DNA of 64,000 nucleotides from Bosea beijingensis (GTDB taxonomy: Bacteria > Pseudomonadota > Alphaproteobacteria > Rhizobiales > Beijerinckiaceae): positions 5,135,426 to 5,199,425 of the forward strand of contig NZ_CP132359.1 of assembly GCF_030758975.1 (NCBI RefSeq), given 5' to 3'. Under the pieces are notes generated by a model that searched no databases, was not told where the DNA came from, and saw nothing but the letters and a program-made list of their open reading frames with translations. The first letter of the stretch is position 1; every line of letters starts with the position of its first letter. Position numbers and translations under genes: made by a program. Below, piece by piece: positions 1 to 9,092 of the stretch.

Positions 1-608
1 GGAGCCAGCGGGCGCCGACGCTGCGGCTTCTCGACCGCAGCCATCGCAAGACCGGGGCGCCCGGCCGCCGCCTCGACGCCAAGGCCGAGCGAAGCCTGCT
101 TGCCACCGATCAGCTCGATATAGACCTCGGCCAGAATTTCGGAGTCGAGCAAGGCGCCGTGCTTGGTGCGGCGGCTGTTGTCGATGCCATAGCGCGAGCA
201 GAGCGCATCAAGGCTGTTCGAGGCGCCAGGATGCTTGCGGCGCGCCATCGACAGGGTGTCGACCACGAAGCCCTGCTCGATCGGCGGCAAACCGAGGCGC
301 TTGAACTCCATGTTGATGAAGCCGACGTCGAAGGCGGCGTTATGGATCACCAGCTTGGCGCCGGCGATGAAATCCGCGAATTCGTCGGCGACCGCGGCGA
401 AGACCGGCTTATCCGAGAGGAACTCTTCCGAGAGACCGTGGACGTTGAAGGCCTCGATCGGCATCGACCGCTCGGGATTGACATAGACGTGGAAGGTGCG
501 GCCGCTCGGACAATGGTTGAGCAGTTCTACACAGCCGATCTCGACGATGCGGTCGCCGTTATTGGCTTCGACGCCAGTGGTTTCGGTATCGAGAACGATC
601 TCGCGCAT
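1..608 (-). CDS. dnaQ: DNA polymerase III epsilon subunit (3'-5' proofreading exonuclease), C-terminus cut by window edge
   Basis: This is the proofreading exonuclease of the replicative polymerase. The reading frame starts at an ATG (606-608) and runs off the left edge after about 202 residues. The ExoI motif DTETTG is at residues 7-12, an ExoII-like HNAAFDVGF segment is mid-protein, and an ExoIII-type H-x4-D (HGALLD) comes later. These are the acidic and histidine residues of DEDDh exonucleases. Past the exonuclease domain the visible tail is Arg/Pro-rich, as expected for the linker to the alpha subunit. It follows coaE by 4 bp, the last visible member of the ppsR-maf-aroE-coaE-dnaQ operon. 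The true end is outside the window. Confidence 0.93.
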   Translation of the reverse strand, partial: MREIVLDTETTGVEANNGDRIVEIGCVELLNHCPSGRTFHVYVNPERSMPIEAFNVHGLSEEFLSDKPVFAAVADEFADFIAGAKLVIHNAAFDVGFINMEFKRLGLPPIEQGFVVDTLSMARRKHPGASNSLDALCSRYGIDNSRRTKHGALLDSEILAEVYIELIGGKQASLGLGVEAAAGRPGLAMAAVEKPQRRRPLA

Positions 609-612
609 CGCT

Positions 613-1227
613 TCAGGACCTCGTTTGCACACCGCGCCCGGGACGGCCGGCGAGCGCCCTCAGGATAGAGCCGACCTGCCGCTCGGCGGCCATCAGGCCC
701 CGCGACGTGTCCACAAGGAAATGGGCACGGCGGCGCTTCTCCGCATCCGGCATCTGCCGCGACAGGATGGCGTCGAGCTTTTCCGCGCTCATGCCGGGGC
801 GGGCGAGCACGCGCTGGCGCTGCACCTCGGCAGGAGCGGTGACGACGAGGACGGCATCGCAGCGCGCCTCGCCGCCCGTCTCCAACAAGAGCGGCACGTC
901 GATGATGGCGAGCTCCGCGCCTTCCTTGCGGCAGCGGGTGAGGAAGGCCTCCTCCTCCTCGCGCACGAGGGGGTGGATGATCGCTTCGAGCCGGCGCAGG
1001 GCATCGGGCTTGCCCAGCACGGCGGCGCCCAGCTTCGCGCGATCGACCGCGCCGCCGATCACCGTACCCGGAAAGGCTGCTTCGATCGGCGCCGCGGCCC
1101 GGCCGCGATGCAGGCGATGCACGGCCGCATCGGCATCGTGCAAAGGCACGCCGCACTTCTCGAAGAGCTGCGCGGTTGTCGACTTCCCCATTCCGATCGA
1201 GCCCGTCAGGCCCAGCACGAAGGTCAT
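613..1227 (-). CDS. coaE: Dephospho-CoA kinase
   Basis: It catalyses the last step of coenzyme A synthesis, ATP-dependent phosphorylation of the 3'-OH of dephospho-CoA in the cytoplasm. The 204-residue length is normal. The P-loop GSIGMGKS is at residues 9-16. A DADAAVH segment near residue 31 matches the substrate-binding DxD-like region. The lid-region pattern ...RQRVLARPGMS and the late SRQMPDAEKRRRA helix are typical of the family. It sits between aroE and dnaQ in a tight minus-strand operon, an order common in alphaproteobacteria. Confidence 0.95.
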   Translation of the reverse strand: MTFVLGLTGSIGMGKSTTAQLFEKCGVPLHDADAAVHRLHRGRAAAPIEAAFPGTVIGGAVDRAKLGAAVLGKPDALRRLEAIIHPLVREEEEAFLTRCRKEGAELAIIDVPLLLETGGEARCDAVLVVTAPAEVQRQRVLARPGMSAEKLDAILSRQMPDAEKRRRAHFLVDTSRGLMAAERQVGSILRALAGRPGRGVQTRS

Positions 1228-1242
1228 GGTGGCTCCGGCGAA

Positions 1243-2076
1243 TCAGGCCTTCAGGATATCGGCTTCGATGATGGCGCGAAGCGCTGGCGTCACCTGCGGC
1301 GTCACGCCGAACCAGCGGGCGAAGCCGGGCACGGCCTGATGCAGCAGCATGCCGAGCCCATCGACGATGACACCGCCACGCCGTTCCGCCTCGGCCAGCA
1401 ATGCCGTCTTCAGGGGGACATAGACGATGTCGTCGACGATGGTCCCCGCCCTGAGCGCCGCGAGATCGATCTCCAGCGGCGGCTTTCCCTGCATGCCGAG
1501 CGCCGTGGTGTTGACGATGAGATCGGCCTCGCCGACGAGAGTGTCGCGCCTGGCCCAATCAGCGGCGACAAGCGGGTGGCCGATTGCAGCGACCAGTTCG
1601 GCCGCGCGTTCGGGGCTACGATTGACCACGAGGATACGGGCAACGCCCCTCGCCTTCAGGCCGTAGCAGATGCCCCGCGCGGCACCGCCAGCACCAAGGA
1701 CGAGGGCCGTCCCGACCCGGTCCTGCCAGCCCGGCACCGTCGCATCGAGATGAGCCAGGAAGCCGCCCACATCGCTGTTGTCGGCGATGATCCGGCCATC
1801 CTCGCGCCAGAGCGTATTGACCGCGCCGACCGCGCGGCCGGCAGCGCTGACCTCGTCGACCAAAGCCATCACCGCTTCCTTGTGCGGCACGGTGACATTG
1901 CCCCCGGCGAATTCGCCTGCGCGCAGGCGAGCGGTGAAAGCCGGGAGATCGGCTGGTGCGACGTCAATCCGCTCATAGGAGCCTGCAAGCCGATGCTCGC
2001 GCAGCCACTCGCCATGGATCAGGGGCGAGCGCGAATGCGCGATGGGATGTCCGATGACGAAGCAGCGAGGCGCCAT
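1243..2076 (-). CDS. aroE: Shikimate 5-dehydrogenase
   Basis: NADPH-dependent reduction of 3-dehydroshikimate to shikimate in aromatic amino acid synthesis. The 277-residue protein begins with the substrate-binding SRSP motif and carries NVTVPHK with the catalytic Lys, NSDVGGF with the catalytic Asp, and a glycine-rich nucleotide loop GAGGAARG. The GLGMLLHQA motif near the C-terminus is the usual last conserved block. The first ATG (2074-2076) is preferred over a TTG two codons upstream. It lies 12 bp after maf and 15 bp before coaE, so it is probably co-transcribed with them. Confidence 0.94.
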   Translation of the reverse strand: MAPRCFVIGHPIAHSRSPLIHGEWLREHRLAGSYERIDVAPADLPAFTARLRAGEFAGGNVTVPHKEAVMALVDEVSAAGRAVGAVNTLWREDGRIIADNSDVGGFLAHLDATVPGWQDRVGTALVLGAGGAARGICYGLKARGVARILVVNRSPERAAELVAAIGHPLVAADWARRDTLVGEADLIVNTTALGMQGKPPLEIDLAALRAGTIVDDIVYVPLKTALLAEAERRGGVIVDGLGMLLHQAVPGFARWFGVTPQVTPALRAIIEADILKA

Positions 2077-2088
2077 ATGCAAAGTCCG

Positions 2089-2715
2089 TTAGCGGGCGAG
2101 GCAGTCGAGCTCGCGCAGCGATGCGAGCACCGCCAGCAGTGGCAAGCCCAGAATGGTAAAATGGTCGCCCTCGACCTTGTCGAAGAGCTGCGCGCCCGGT
2201 CCCTCGAGCTGATAGCCGCCGACGCTGGACAAGGCGGCCGAACCGGCAACCGCCAGGTAACGAGCGATGAAATCGGCATGGAGCGTGCGCATGGTGAGGC
2301 GCGCGGCCTCGAGCCCTTCCGACAGCGGCGCGCCGTCCTGCACGATGACGAAAGCGGAATGGAGCTCGTGGGTCCGGCCGGCGAGGGATGCAATCTGCCG
2401 TGCCGCCGCAGCGAGATCGGCAGGCTTGTGAAAAGCCATGCCATCGCAGGTCAGGGTCTGGTCGGCGGCCAGGACGAGGCGGCCAGGGCGGTCGCGCGAG
2501 ACAGCCAACGCCTTGGCGCAGGCGAGCGCCGCCGCGACCTGATCCACCGGTACACCGCGATCGACCAGCGGCTTCTCGACGGCGCGCTCGTCGATCTCCG
2601 GTTTCACGACCTCGACCGGGATGCCGGCAGACAGCAGCATGTCGCGCCGGGTCACGCTGCCGGAGGCGAGGATCAGCGGCTCGGGAGCGAGCCAGAGGCT
2701 GGGCGAGGCGCTCAC
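2089..2715 (-). CDS. maf: Maf family nucleotide pyrophosphatase (septum-formation Maf-like)
   Basis: Maf proteins hydrolyse non-canonical or modified nucleoside triphosphates and have been linked to division arrest. The N-terminal [14 protein letters not shown] block is the family signature (S-x-x-R-R). A PEIDER segment and an AADQTL segment follow, the latter holding the catalytic Asp. [27 protein letters not shown] sequence is near the C-terminus. The length of 208 residues is usual. The start is GTG, overlapping the ppsR stop in a GTGA junction, which indicates translational coupling. Confidence 0.9.
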   Translation of the reverse strand: MSASPSLWLAPEPLILASGSVTRRDMLLSAGIPVEVVKPEIDERAVEKPLVDRGVPVDQVAAALACAKALAVSRDRPGRLVLAADQTLTCDGMAFHKPADLAAAARQIASLAGRTHELHSAFVIVQDGAPLSEGLEAARLTMRTLHADFIARYLAVAGSAALSSVGGYQLEGPGAQLFDKVEGDHFTILGLPLLAVLASLRELDCLAR

Positions 2716-3542
2716 GTCGCGATGAACTTCATGCGGTGGTCGCGCAGCAGATCGAGGATCGAGGCGGCGGTTTCCTCGATCGAGCGGCGGGTCACGTCGA
2801 TCACCGGCCAGCCCCTGCGGGCGCAGAGGCGACGCGATTGCGTCACCTCGTCGGCCACCGCCGTCGGATCGACATAGGCGGTGTCGTCGTCGGCCCGGAG
2901 CGACAGCAGGCGGTTCTGGCGGATCTGGACGATGCGGTCGGCACTGGCGATGAGTCCGACGATCAAAGGCTTCTTGGCGCTTTCCAGTTCCGGCGGCAGC
3001 GGGATGTTCGGTACCAGCGGAATATTGGCGGTCTTGATGCCGCGATTGGCGAGATAGATGCTCGTCGGCGTCTTCGACGTCCGGCTGATTCCGACCAGGA
3101 TGACATCGGCATTGTCGAGATCGCCGCCCATCTGCCCGTCATCATGCAGCAGCGTGTAGTTCATCGCATCGATACGGCGGAAATATTCGGTGTTGAGCAC
3201 GTGCTGGGCGCCCGGCTTCGTGGCCTGGGCCTGACCGAGATAGGACTGGAACAGCGAAAGCACAGGCTGCAGCACGGAGAGGCAGGGGCAGCCAAGCTCG
3301 CGGCAGAAATTTTCGAGCTTCTCCTGCCATTCCGGCTCGACCAGCGTGTAGAGCACGACGCCGGGCGAAGCCTCGATCTCGGCGAGGACGCGGGCGAGCT
3401 GCGCTTCCGAGCGGACCAGAGGATAAACATGCTCGATCGCCGAGACACTCTCATATTGCGCGGCTGCGGCCCGGCTGACGGCGATCAGCGTCTCGCCGGT
3501 CGCATCCGAGACCAGATGCAGATGGAAATAGTTGCGGACCAC
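2712..3542 (-). CDS. ppsR: Pyruvate,phosphate dikinase regulatory protein (DUF299 kinase/phosphorylase)
   Basis: This bifunctional enzyme phosphorylates with ADP, and dephosphorylates by phosphorolysis, a threonine of pyruvate phosphate dikinase or PEP synthase, switching gluconeogenic flux. The family N-terminus [16 protein letters not shown] and the P-loop-like GISRTSKTP are present. The frame stays open to 3713, but family alignment and lack of conservation upstream favour the GTG at 3540-3542, giving 276 residues. It is the first gene of the minus-strand operon and reads away from the candidate replication origin. A start at the upstream TTG (3713) cannot be excluded; it would put a non-conserved basic stretch on the protein. 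Confidence 0.9.
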   Translation of the reverse strand: MVRNYFHLHLVSDATGETLIAVSRAAAAQYESVSAIEHVYPLVRSEAQLARVLAEIEASPGVVLYTLVEPEWQEKLENFCRELGCPCLSVLQPVLSLFQSYLGQAQATKPGAQHVLNTEYFRRIDAMNYTLLHDDGQMGGDLDNADVILVGISRTSKTPTSIYLANRGIKTANIPLVPNIPLPPELESAKKPLIVGLIASADRIVQIRQNRLLSLRADDDTAYVDPTAVADEVTQSRRLCARRGWPVIDVTRRSIEETAASILDLLRDHRMKFIAT

Positions 3543-3798
3543 GGCATCCCCCGGCCTGAAGCGTTCTTCTCCTCTAGCGTGCTTTGAGCGCGACCGGAAT
3601 CGCTCCGACGAGAATTGACGCTGGTGCAGTTTTTCCCGCCAGGCAGATGGCCGAACAGGAGCTCTGCTTCGCCGCGGCGGGCTATCCCGGACCATGGGGA
3701 GCAATGTGGACAACTGGTCAAAAACCGAAGGCCGGCGGCAACTCTGTATAACCCCCCGGAACCATCAACAGCCGCCCGGCTGTGAATGGTAAAGAAAG

Positions 3799-3814
3799 TG
3801 TTTCACGTGAATCA
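3799..3814. promoter_or_regulatory. parS-like centromere site, one mismatch
   Basis: The 16-mer TGTTTCACGTGAATCA differs from the widespread parS consensus TGTTTCACGTGAAACA only at position 14. ParB encoded at 12.5 kb would be expected to bind it. Its place in the candidate origin suits a centromere that is segregated first. Confidence 0.7.
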
Positions 3815-3852
3815 TTTTGGAAGCCGGCACCGTCGCCGCCGATTCCAATTCG

Positions 3853-3868
3853 TTAATAAAGCCTTAAC
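3853..3868. promoter_or_regulatory. CtrA binding box (TTAA-N7-TTAAC)
   Basis: TTAA at 3853-3856 and TTAAC at 3864-3868 are separated by exactly seven bases, matching the full CtrA consensus. In Caulobacter such boxes in the origin let the cell-cycle regulator CtrA block initiation. Here the box could silence the origin, control hemE transcription, or both. Confidence 0.65.
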
Positions 3869-4033
3869 GGGTGTCTGGGGCTCCTCGCGGCCCGCGACTC
3901 GCTGTCCCAGTGCCTGTGGATCGGTTGTGGACGAAATTGCGGCGGGCTATCTCCCTGCCTCCAAGAGTCAAAACAAAAGATTCTCTCTAGGAATCTTAAT
4001 TGAAGAGAGGGCGGGATAAATGGCCCGGCAGGC

Positions 4034-5068
4034 ATGACGAGAACCGAGACCCCTGCCCTTATCCGTGTGCTCGGCGGCGAAGCCCTGCCGACCCCTCCGA
4101 TCTGGCTGATGCGCCAGGCCGGACGCTATCTGCCGGAATATCGCGAGCTCAGAGCCAGGGCCGGCAGCTTCCTGTCGCTCTGCTACAATCCGGAATGGGC
4201 GGCCGAGGTCACCCTCCAGCCAATCCGGCGCTTCGGCTTCGATGCTGCGATCCTGTTCTCGGACATCCTGGTCGCGCCGCAGGCTCTCGGCCAGAAGCTC
4301 TGGTTCGCCGAGGGCGAGGGGCCGCGGCTGGAGCCGGTGGCCGATGCGGCACGTCTGGCGGAGATCGATCGCGAGGCCGATCAGGCCAGACTCGACCCGA
4401 TCCTCGAGACGGTTCGTCGCGTTCGGGCTGCCCTCCCCTCAGGAACCGGTTTTATCGGTTTCTGCGGCGCGCCCTGGACCGTCGCGACCTATATGGTCGC
4501 CGGCCGCGGCACGCCGGATCAAGGACCGGCCAAGGAGTTGTTCGCTCGTGACCCGGACCTGTTCCAGGCGATCATCGACCGGCTCGTGACCTCGTCCATC
4601 GCCTATCTGAATGCGCAGATCGCTGCCGGCGTCGATGCCGTGCAGATCTTCGACAGTTGGGCCGGGTCGCTCGGGCCGGAGGATTTCAGGCGCTGGTGCA
4701 TCGAACCGACGCGCCGGATTGTCGAGGGCGTGCGGGCAGTGCATCCGCAGGCACGGATCATCGGCTTCCCGCGCGGGGCCGGCCGTCTGATCCCGGAATA
4801 CATCGCGGGCACCGATGTCGATGCCGTCGGCCTCGAAACCGATATCGATCGGGATTTCGTCCGCGATGCCATCCAGTCGAAGGTTCCGGTGCAGGGCCAT
4901 CTCGACCCGCTGGTGCTGCGCGCTGGCGGTCCCGAGCTGGAGCGGGAGGCCGAGGCGATCCTGACAGCTTTCGGAGACCGGCCGTTCATCTTCAATCTCG
5001 GCCACGGCATCCTGCCGGATACGCCGATCGCACATGTCGAGCGTTTGCTGAAACGGGTACGGGGCTGA
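4034..5068 (+). CDS. hemE: Uroporphyrinogen decarboxylase
   Basis: It decarboxylates the four acetate side chains of uroporphyrinogen III to give coproporphyrinogen III in heme synthesis. The 344-residue protein has the signature [15 protein letters not shown] near residue 22, with the active-site arginines; a [12 protein letters not shown] block; and the C-terminal [12 protein letters not shown] motif. The ATG at 4034 fits the conserved N-terminus. It is the first gene of a hemE-hemJ pair upstream of rho and starts at the right edge of the candidate origin, so origin control and heme expression may be linked. Confidence 0.97.
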   Translation: MTRTETPALIRVLGGEALPTPPIWLMRQAGRYLPEYRELRARAGSFLSLCYNPEWAAEVTLQPIRRFGFDAAILFSDILVAPQALGQKLWFAEGEGPRLEPVADAARLAEIDREADQARLDPILETVRRVRAALPSGTGFIGFCGAPWTVATYMVAGRGTPDQGPAKELFARDPDLFQAIIDRLVTSSIAYLNAQIAAGVDAVQIFDSWAGSLGPEDFRRWCIEPTRRIVEGVRAVHPQARIIGFPRGAGRLIPEYIAGTDVDAVGLETDIDRDFVRDAIQSKVPVQGHLDPLVLRAGGPELEREAEAILTAFGDRPFIFNLGHGILPDTPIAHVERLLKRVRG

Positions 5069-5078
5069 GGGTCAGGCG

Positions 5079-5501
5079 ATGTACGAGTGGATCAAGGCTT
5101 TCCATGTCATGGCCGTCATCTCCTGGATGGCCGGCATGCTCTATCTGCCGCGATTGATGGTCTATCATGCGGAGGCGCAGACCGGCTCGATCCAGTCCGA
5201 GACCTTCAAGATCATGGAGCGCCGGCTGCTCAAGGGCATCATCAACCCGGCGATGATCGTGACCTGGGTGCTCGGCCTCTACCTTGCCTGGTACGCGTTC
5301 AGCTTCAAGGGCGGCTGGCTGCACGGCAAGCTGCTGCTGGTGTTCTTGCTGTCCGGCATTCATGGCGTGCTGGTGAAGCATGTCCGCAACTTCGCCAATG
5401 ATCGCAACGTGAAGTCGCCGCGCTATTTCCGTATCCTCAACGAGATCCCGGCGGTGCTGATGGTCGGCATCGTCATTCTCGTCATCGTGAAGCCGTTCTG
5501 A
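5079..5501 (+). CDS. hemJ: Protoporphyrinogen IX oxidase, HemJ type
   Basis: HemJ oxidises protoporphyrinogen IX to protoporphyrin IX in the inner membrane and replaces HemG or HemY in many alphaproteobacteria. The 140-residue protein has about four hydrophobic segments. It opens with the family pattern [22 protein letters not shown], where the His is a proposed heme ligand. A later [13 protein letters not shown] segment carries the conserved Lys and His. It lies 10 bp after hemE and is surely co-transcribed with it. Confidence 0.93.
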   Translation: MYEWIKAFHVMAVISWMAGMLYLPRLMVYHAEAQTGSIQSETFKIMERRLLKGIINPAMIVTWVLGLYLAWYAFSFKGGWLHGKLLLVFLLSGIHGVLVKHVRNFANDRNVKSPRYFRILNEIPAVLMVGIVILVIVKPF

Positions 5502-5548
5502 GCGCGCCTGCGCTTTCCCGCTTGAGCCCGGATGCGATTCCCGCTATC

Positions 5549-5574
5549 AGGACGCTACGCTTCTCCAGCGTCCT
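5549..5574 (+). terminator. Stem-loop after hemJ
   Basis: AGGACGCT (5549-5556) pairs with AGCGTCCT (5567-5574) around a 10-nt loop, followed by a moderately T-rich TCCCTTGTTG-like run. It could end the hemE-hemJ transcript or act in the rho leader, where Rho levels are often autoregulated. Confidence 0.5.
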
Positions 5575-5727
5575 CCCTTGTTGTCGACTGTTCGTGAGCC
5601 GCCTGCCCTTGCAGCAGCTCATGTCGCGCAACCCAAGCGCAGGTCCGGCCAGGACCGACTCAGTCGATCAATCCAGTACCGTCCTCTCCCCTGCTTGTCG
5701 GCAGGGTGTTCACGATCCGGGTGCCCC

Positions 5728-6993
<1,266 letters not shown>

Positions 6994-7024
6994 GCCCTTC
7001 GCTCAACGGGTCGGCTTTTCGATT

Positions 7025-7065
7025 CGCCGCCGTATCGATTCCTCAAAGGGACCGATACGGCGGCG
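7025..7065 (+). terminator. Strong stem-loop downstream of rho
   Basis: CGCCGCCGTATCG (7025-7037) is perfectly complementary to CGATACGGCGGCG (7053-7065), with a 15-nt loop, starting 31 bp after the rho stop. There is no clear T-run, so it may act with Rho or stabilise the 3' end. Confidence 0.6.
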
Positions 7066-7715
7066 AAGTCGTTTCAGGCGCGACCAAGTATGCCAGTGTA
7101 TGACCCGCAAGGCGCGCCCAGGGAGATCGGGAACCGCGCAGGCGATCGCCACCAGCGCGTTCCTGCTTCGACATAGACCGAGTGTTACCCGGTACTTCTC
7201 CGGATCGGCAGCAGGTCGTACCGGTCAACGCGCCGCCGGTTCGAGTCATACCCGGCCGGCGAGATCGGGCTGAGCTGAGAGGTCCTCAAGCGGTGGCGGA
7301 TCCTGCAGCAAGCTGGCGGCCCGCGATGCGGAAGCTGCCGAGCCAGCGTCGATTCGGTAGCGAAATGGTTGCGGCCACCATCGGCCTTCGCGTTCTGATC
7401 GTCGGTTCCGTTCATCAAACCGAGGTGAAGTCGCGAACGCGCTGCCCGGTGGACGCTCCAATCGCGGTAGTGCCGAGTAGCCGGCGTTCTGGTTGCGAGT
7501 CATACTCTCTTGAGCTGCTTGAGATCGTCGCTTTGGAGCGGTTCCGGCCAGCGCCGCCGCCGGTAGTCCTGCGCGCCGCTTCGGCCGGTCTTGATGTTCA
7601 GGGCGGCCTCGTTCATGACGGCGGCTGATCGAGGGCCAAGGCCTCGCCGGGAGGCTCCCCAGACAATGAGTTCATCCTGTCCGATGCAGCCGACATCCGA
7701 ACGGATCCGAAGGGT
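7066..7715. other. 650-bp gap between rho and mnmE with no convincing gene
   Basis: Several open frames exist on both strands (for example 7182-7628 plus), but none has a recognisable family, plausible codon pattern or ribosome site. The composition is as GC-rich as the neighbours. Nothing resembling an insertion sequence or tRNA was found. It may contain the mnmE promoter or unrecognised non-coding RNA. Confidence 0.5.
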
Positions 7716-9026
7716 ATGACCGGGGAAGCCCACCCCACGATTGTCGCTCTGTCTTCGGCACCCGGAAAAGCCGGAGTCGCCGTGGTGCGGGTTTCGGGGC
7801 CTCGCGTTCGATTCGTTCTCGAAACATTTATCGGCGCGGTCCCCGAGCCGCGTGTCGCGACCTTGCGCAAGTTGCGCGATGGCGATGGCGAGGTGATCGA
7901 TACCGCGCTTGTGCTGTTTTTTCCCGCGCCCGCCAGCTTTACCGGCGAGGACGTGGCCGAATTTCATGTTCATGGCTCGCGCGCCGTACTGGCACGACTG
8001 CTGGCTGCTCTCGCCGCCCTGCCCGGGGTGCGGCTGGCCGAGGCTGGCGAATTCACGCGGCGCGCTTTCGAGGCCGGCAAGCTCGACCTCGCCGCGGTCG
8101 AAGGCCTGGCGGACCTGATCGATTCGGAGACGGAATGGCAGCGCCGGCAGGCGCTTCGTCAGATGGATGGCGCTCTCGGCGCGTTCGTTGCGCGATGGCG
8201 AGACGGTTTGATCGACGCGATGAGCCTGCTCGCCGCCGAACTCGACTTCTCCGATGAAGGCGACGTATCGGGGCCATTGCAACAGCAGGCGCTGGCCCTG
8301 GCTGTGAAAGTGCTGGATTCGTTGCGCCAGGCCCTTGGCAGCTTCGCCATGGGTGAGAGGGTTCGCGACGGATTCGTGGTCGTGCTGGCAGGTCCGCCCA
8401 ATGCCGGCAAGTCCAGCCTGCTCAACGCGCTCGCCCGGCGCGATGTCGCGATTGTCTCGCCGATCGCCGGGACAACGCGAGACACGCTGGAAGTGCGTCT
8501 CGATCTCGCGGGTCTTCCCGTGATCCTGATCGATACGGCCGGCCTGCGCGACAGCGCCGATCCGATCGAGGCCGAGGGCGTCAGGCGAGCGAGAGCGCTG
8601 GTCGAACGAGCGGACCTCGTCCTCGGCCTGAGAGCGATCGATTCGGAGCCGTACCGAGTTGCTGAGGAAACCCAGTTGCTCAGAATTGCGACGAAAGCCG
8701 ATCTCGCTGGTTCGATCCTGCCGGGCGAGGCGGCGATTTCCGTCAAAACCGGCTGGGGCCTGGCCGAGCTGCTTGGGCAGATCGTTTCGCGGCTCCAGCG
8801 GCTCGGACAAGGCGAGCCGGCCCTGCTGACGCGCGAGCGGCATCGCTCGGCCGTCACCGATGCGATCAAGGCTCTTGAACGCGCGACAACAGCGCGTCAC
8901 GGCCAAGCCGAGCTGCTCGCGGAGGATATGCGCCTCGCCATGGTCGCGCTCGAACGCCTCATCGGTCGGGTCGACGTCGAGGATGTTCTCGACCGGCTGT
9001 TCGCGGGATTCTGTATCGGAAAGTGA
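7716..9026 (+). CDS. mnmE: tRNA modification GTPase MnmE
   Basis: With MnmG it forms the complex that adds the 5-carboxymethylaminomethyl group to wobble uridine 34 of certain tRNAs. The 436-residue protein has the N-terminal folate-binding TrmE domain (TIVALSSAPGKAGVAVVRVSG), a helical domain, and an inserted GTPase domain with G1 GPPNAGKSS, G2 GTTRD and G3 DTAGLRD. It ends in the invariant C-I-G-K whose Cys is catalytic. mnmG follows 66 bp downstream, so the two partners are probably co-expressed. Confidence 0.97.
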   Translation: MTGEAHPTIVALSSAPGKAGVAVVRVSGPRVRFVLETFIGAVPEPRVATLRKLRDGDGEVIDTALVLFFPAPASFTGEDVAEFHVHGSRAVLARLLAALAALPGVRLAEAGEFTRRAFEAGKLDLAAVEGLADLIDSETEWQRRQALRQMDGALGAFVARWRDGLIDAMSLLAAELDFSDEGDVSGPLQQQALALAVKVLDSLRQALGSFAMGERVRDGFVVVLAGPPNAGKSSLLNALARRDVAIVSPIAGTTRDTLEVRLDLAGLPVILIDTAGLRDSADPIEAEGVRRARALVERADLVLGLRAIDSEPYRVAEETQLLRIATKADLAGSILPGEAAISVKTGWGLAELLGQIVSRLQRLGQGEPALLTRERHRSAVTDAIKALERATTARHGQAELLAEDMRLAMVALERLIGRVDVEDVLDRLFAGFCIGK

Positions 9027-9092
9027 GGCCGGCGTGGCATTTGAGGCCGGTTTTCATTGACCCGCTGGCCGGGCTTCGCTAGCGAAAACCGC

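Larger units (their letters stand above)
3543..4033. other. Candidate chromosomal replication origin (oriC) between ppsR and hemE
   Basis: This 491-bp gap separates two divergent operons. Alphaproteobacterial origins commonly lie next to hemE, as in Caulobacter. The sequence shows a parS-like site (3799-3814), a full CtrA box (3853-3868) and three TGTGGA-cored motifs resembling DnaA boxes: TGTGGACAA 3705-3713, TGTGGATCG 3915-3923 and TGTGGACGA 3926-3934. It also has six GANTC sites (3809, 3841, 3896, 3965, 3979, 3991), the target of CcrM methylase. An AT-rich stretch at about 3968-4002 contains a 7-bp inverted repeat, AAGATTC (3977-3983) and GAATCTT (3991-3997), and could be the unwinding element. 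No perfect TTATCCACA was found inside the gap. Assignment as oriC is inference from position and motif density. Confidence 0.7.

Noticed and set aside
496..2877. 793-codon open frame on the plus strand opposite coaE, aroE and maf
   Set aside because: It is antisense to three well-supported genes, is rich in Arg/Ala/His/Asp as expected of a GC-rich shadow frame, and has no recognisable domain.
7238..7247. GGTTCGAGTC, resembling a tRNA T-loop
   Set aside because: The flanking bases do not form a 5-bp T-stem, and no acceptor or anticodon arm could be found nearby.
7182..7628. 148-codon frame between rho and mnmE
   Set aside because: No family, no ribosome site, and competing frames of similar length overlap on the other strand.
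9048..9091. CGGTTTTC / GAAAACCG inverted repeat before mnmG
   Set aside because: The 28-nt loop and short AT-rich arms make a functional hairpin unlikely.
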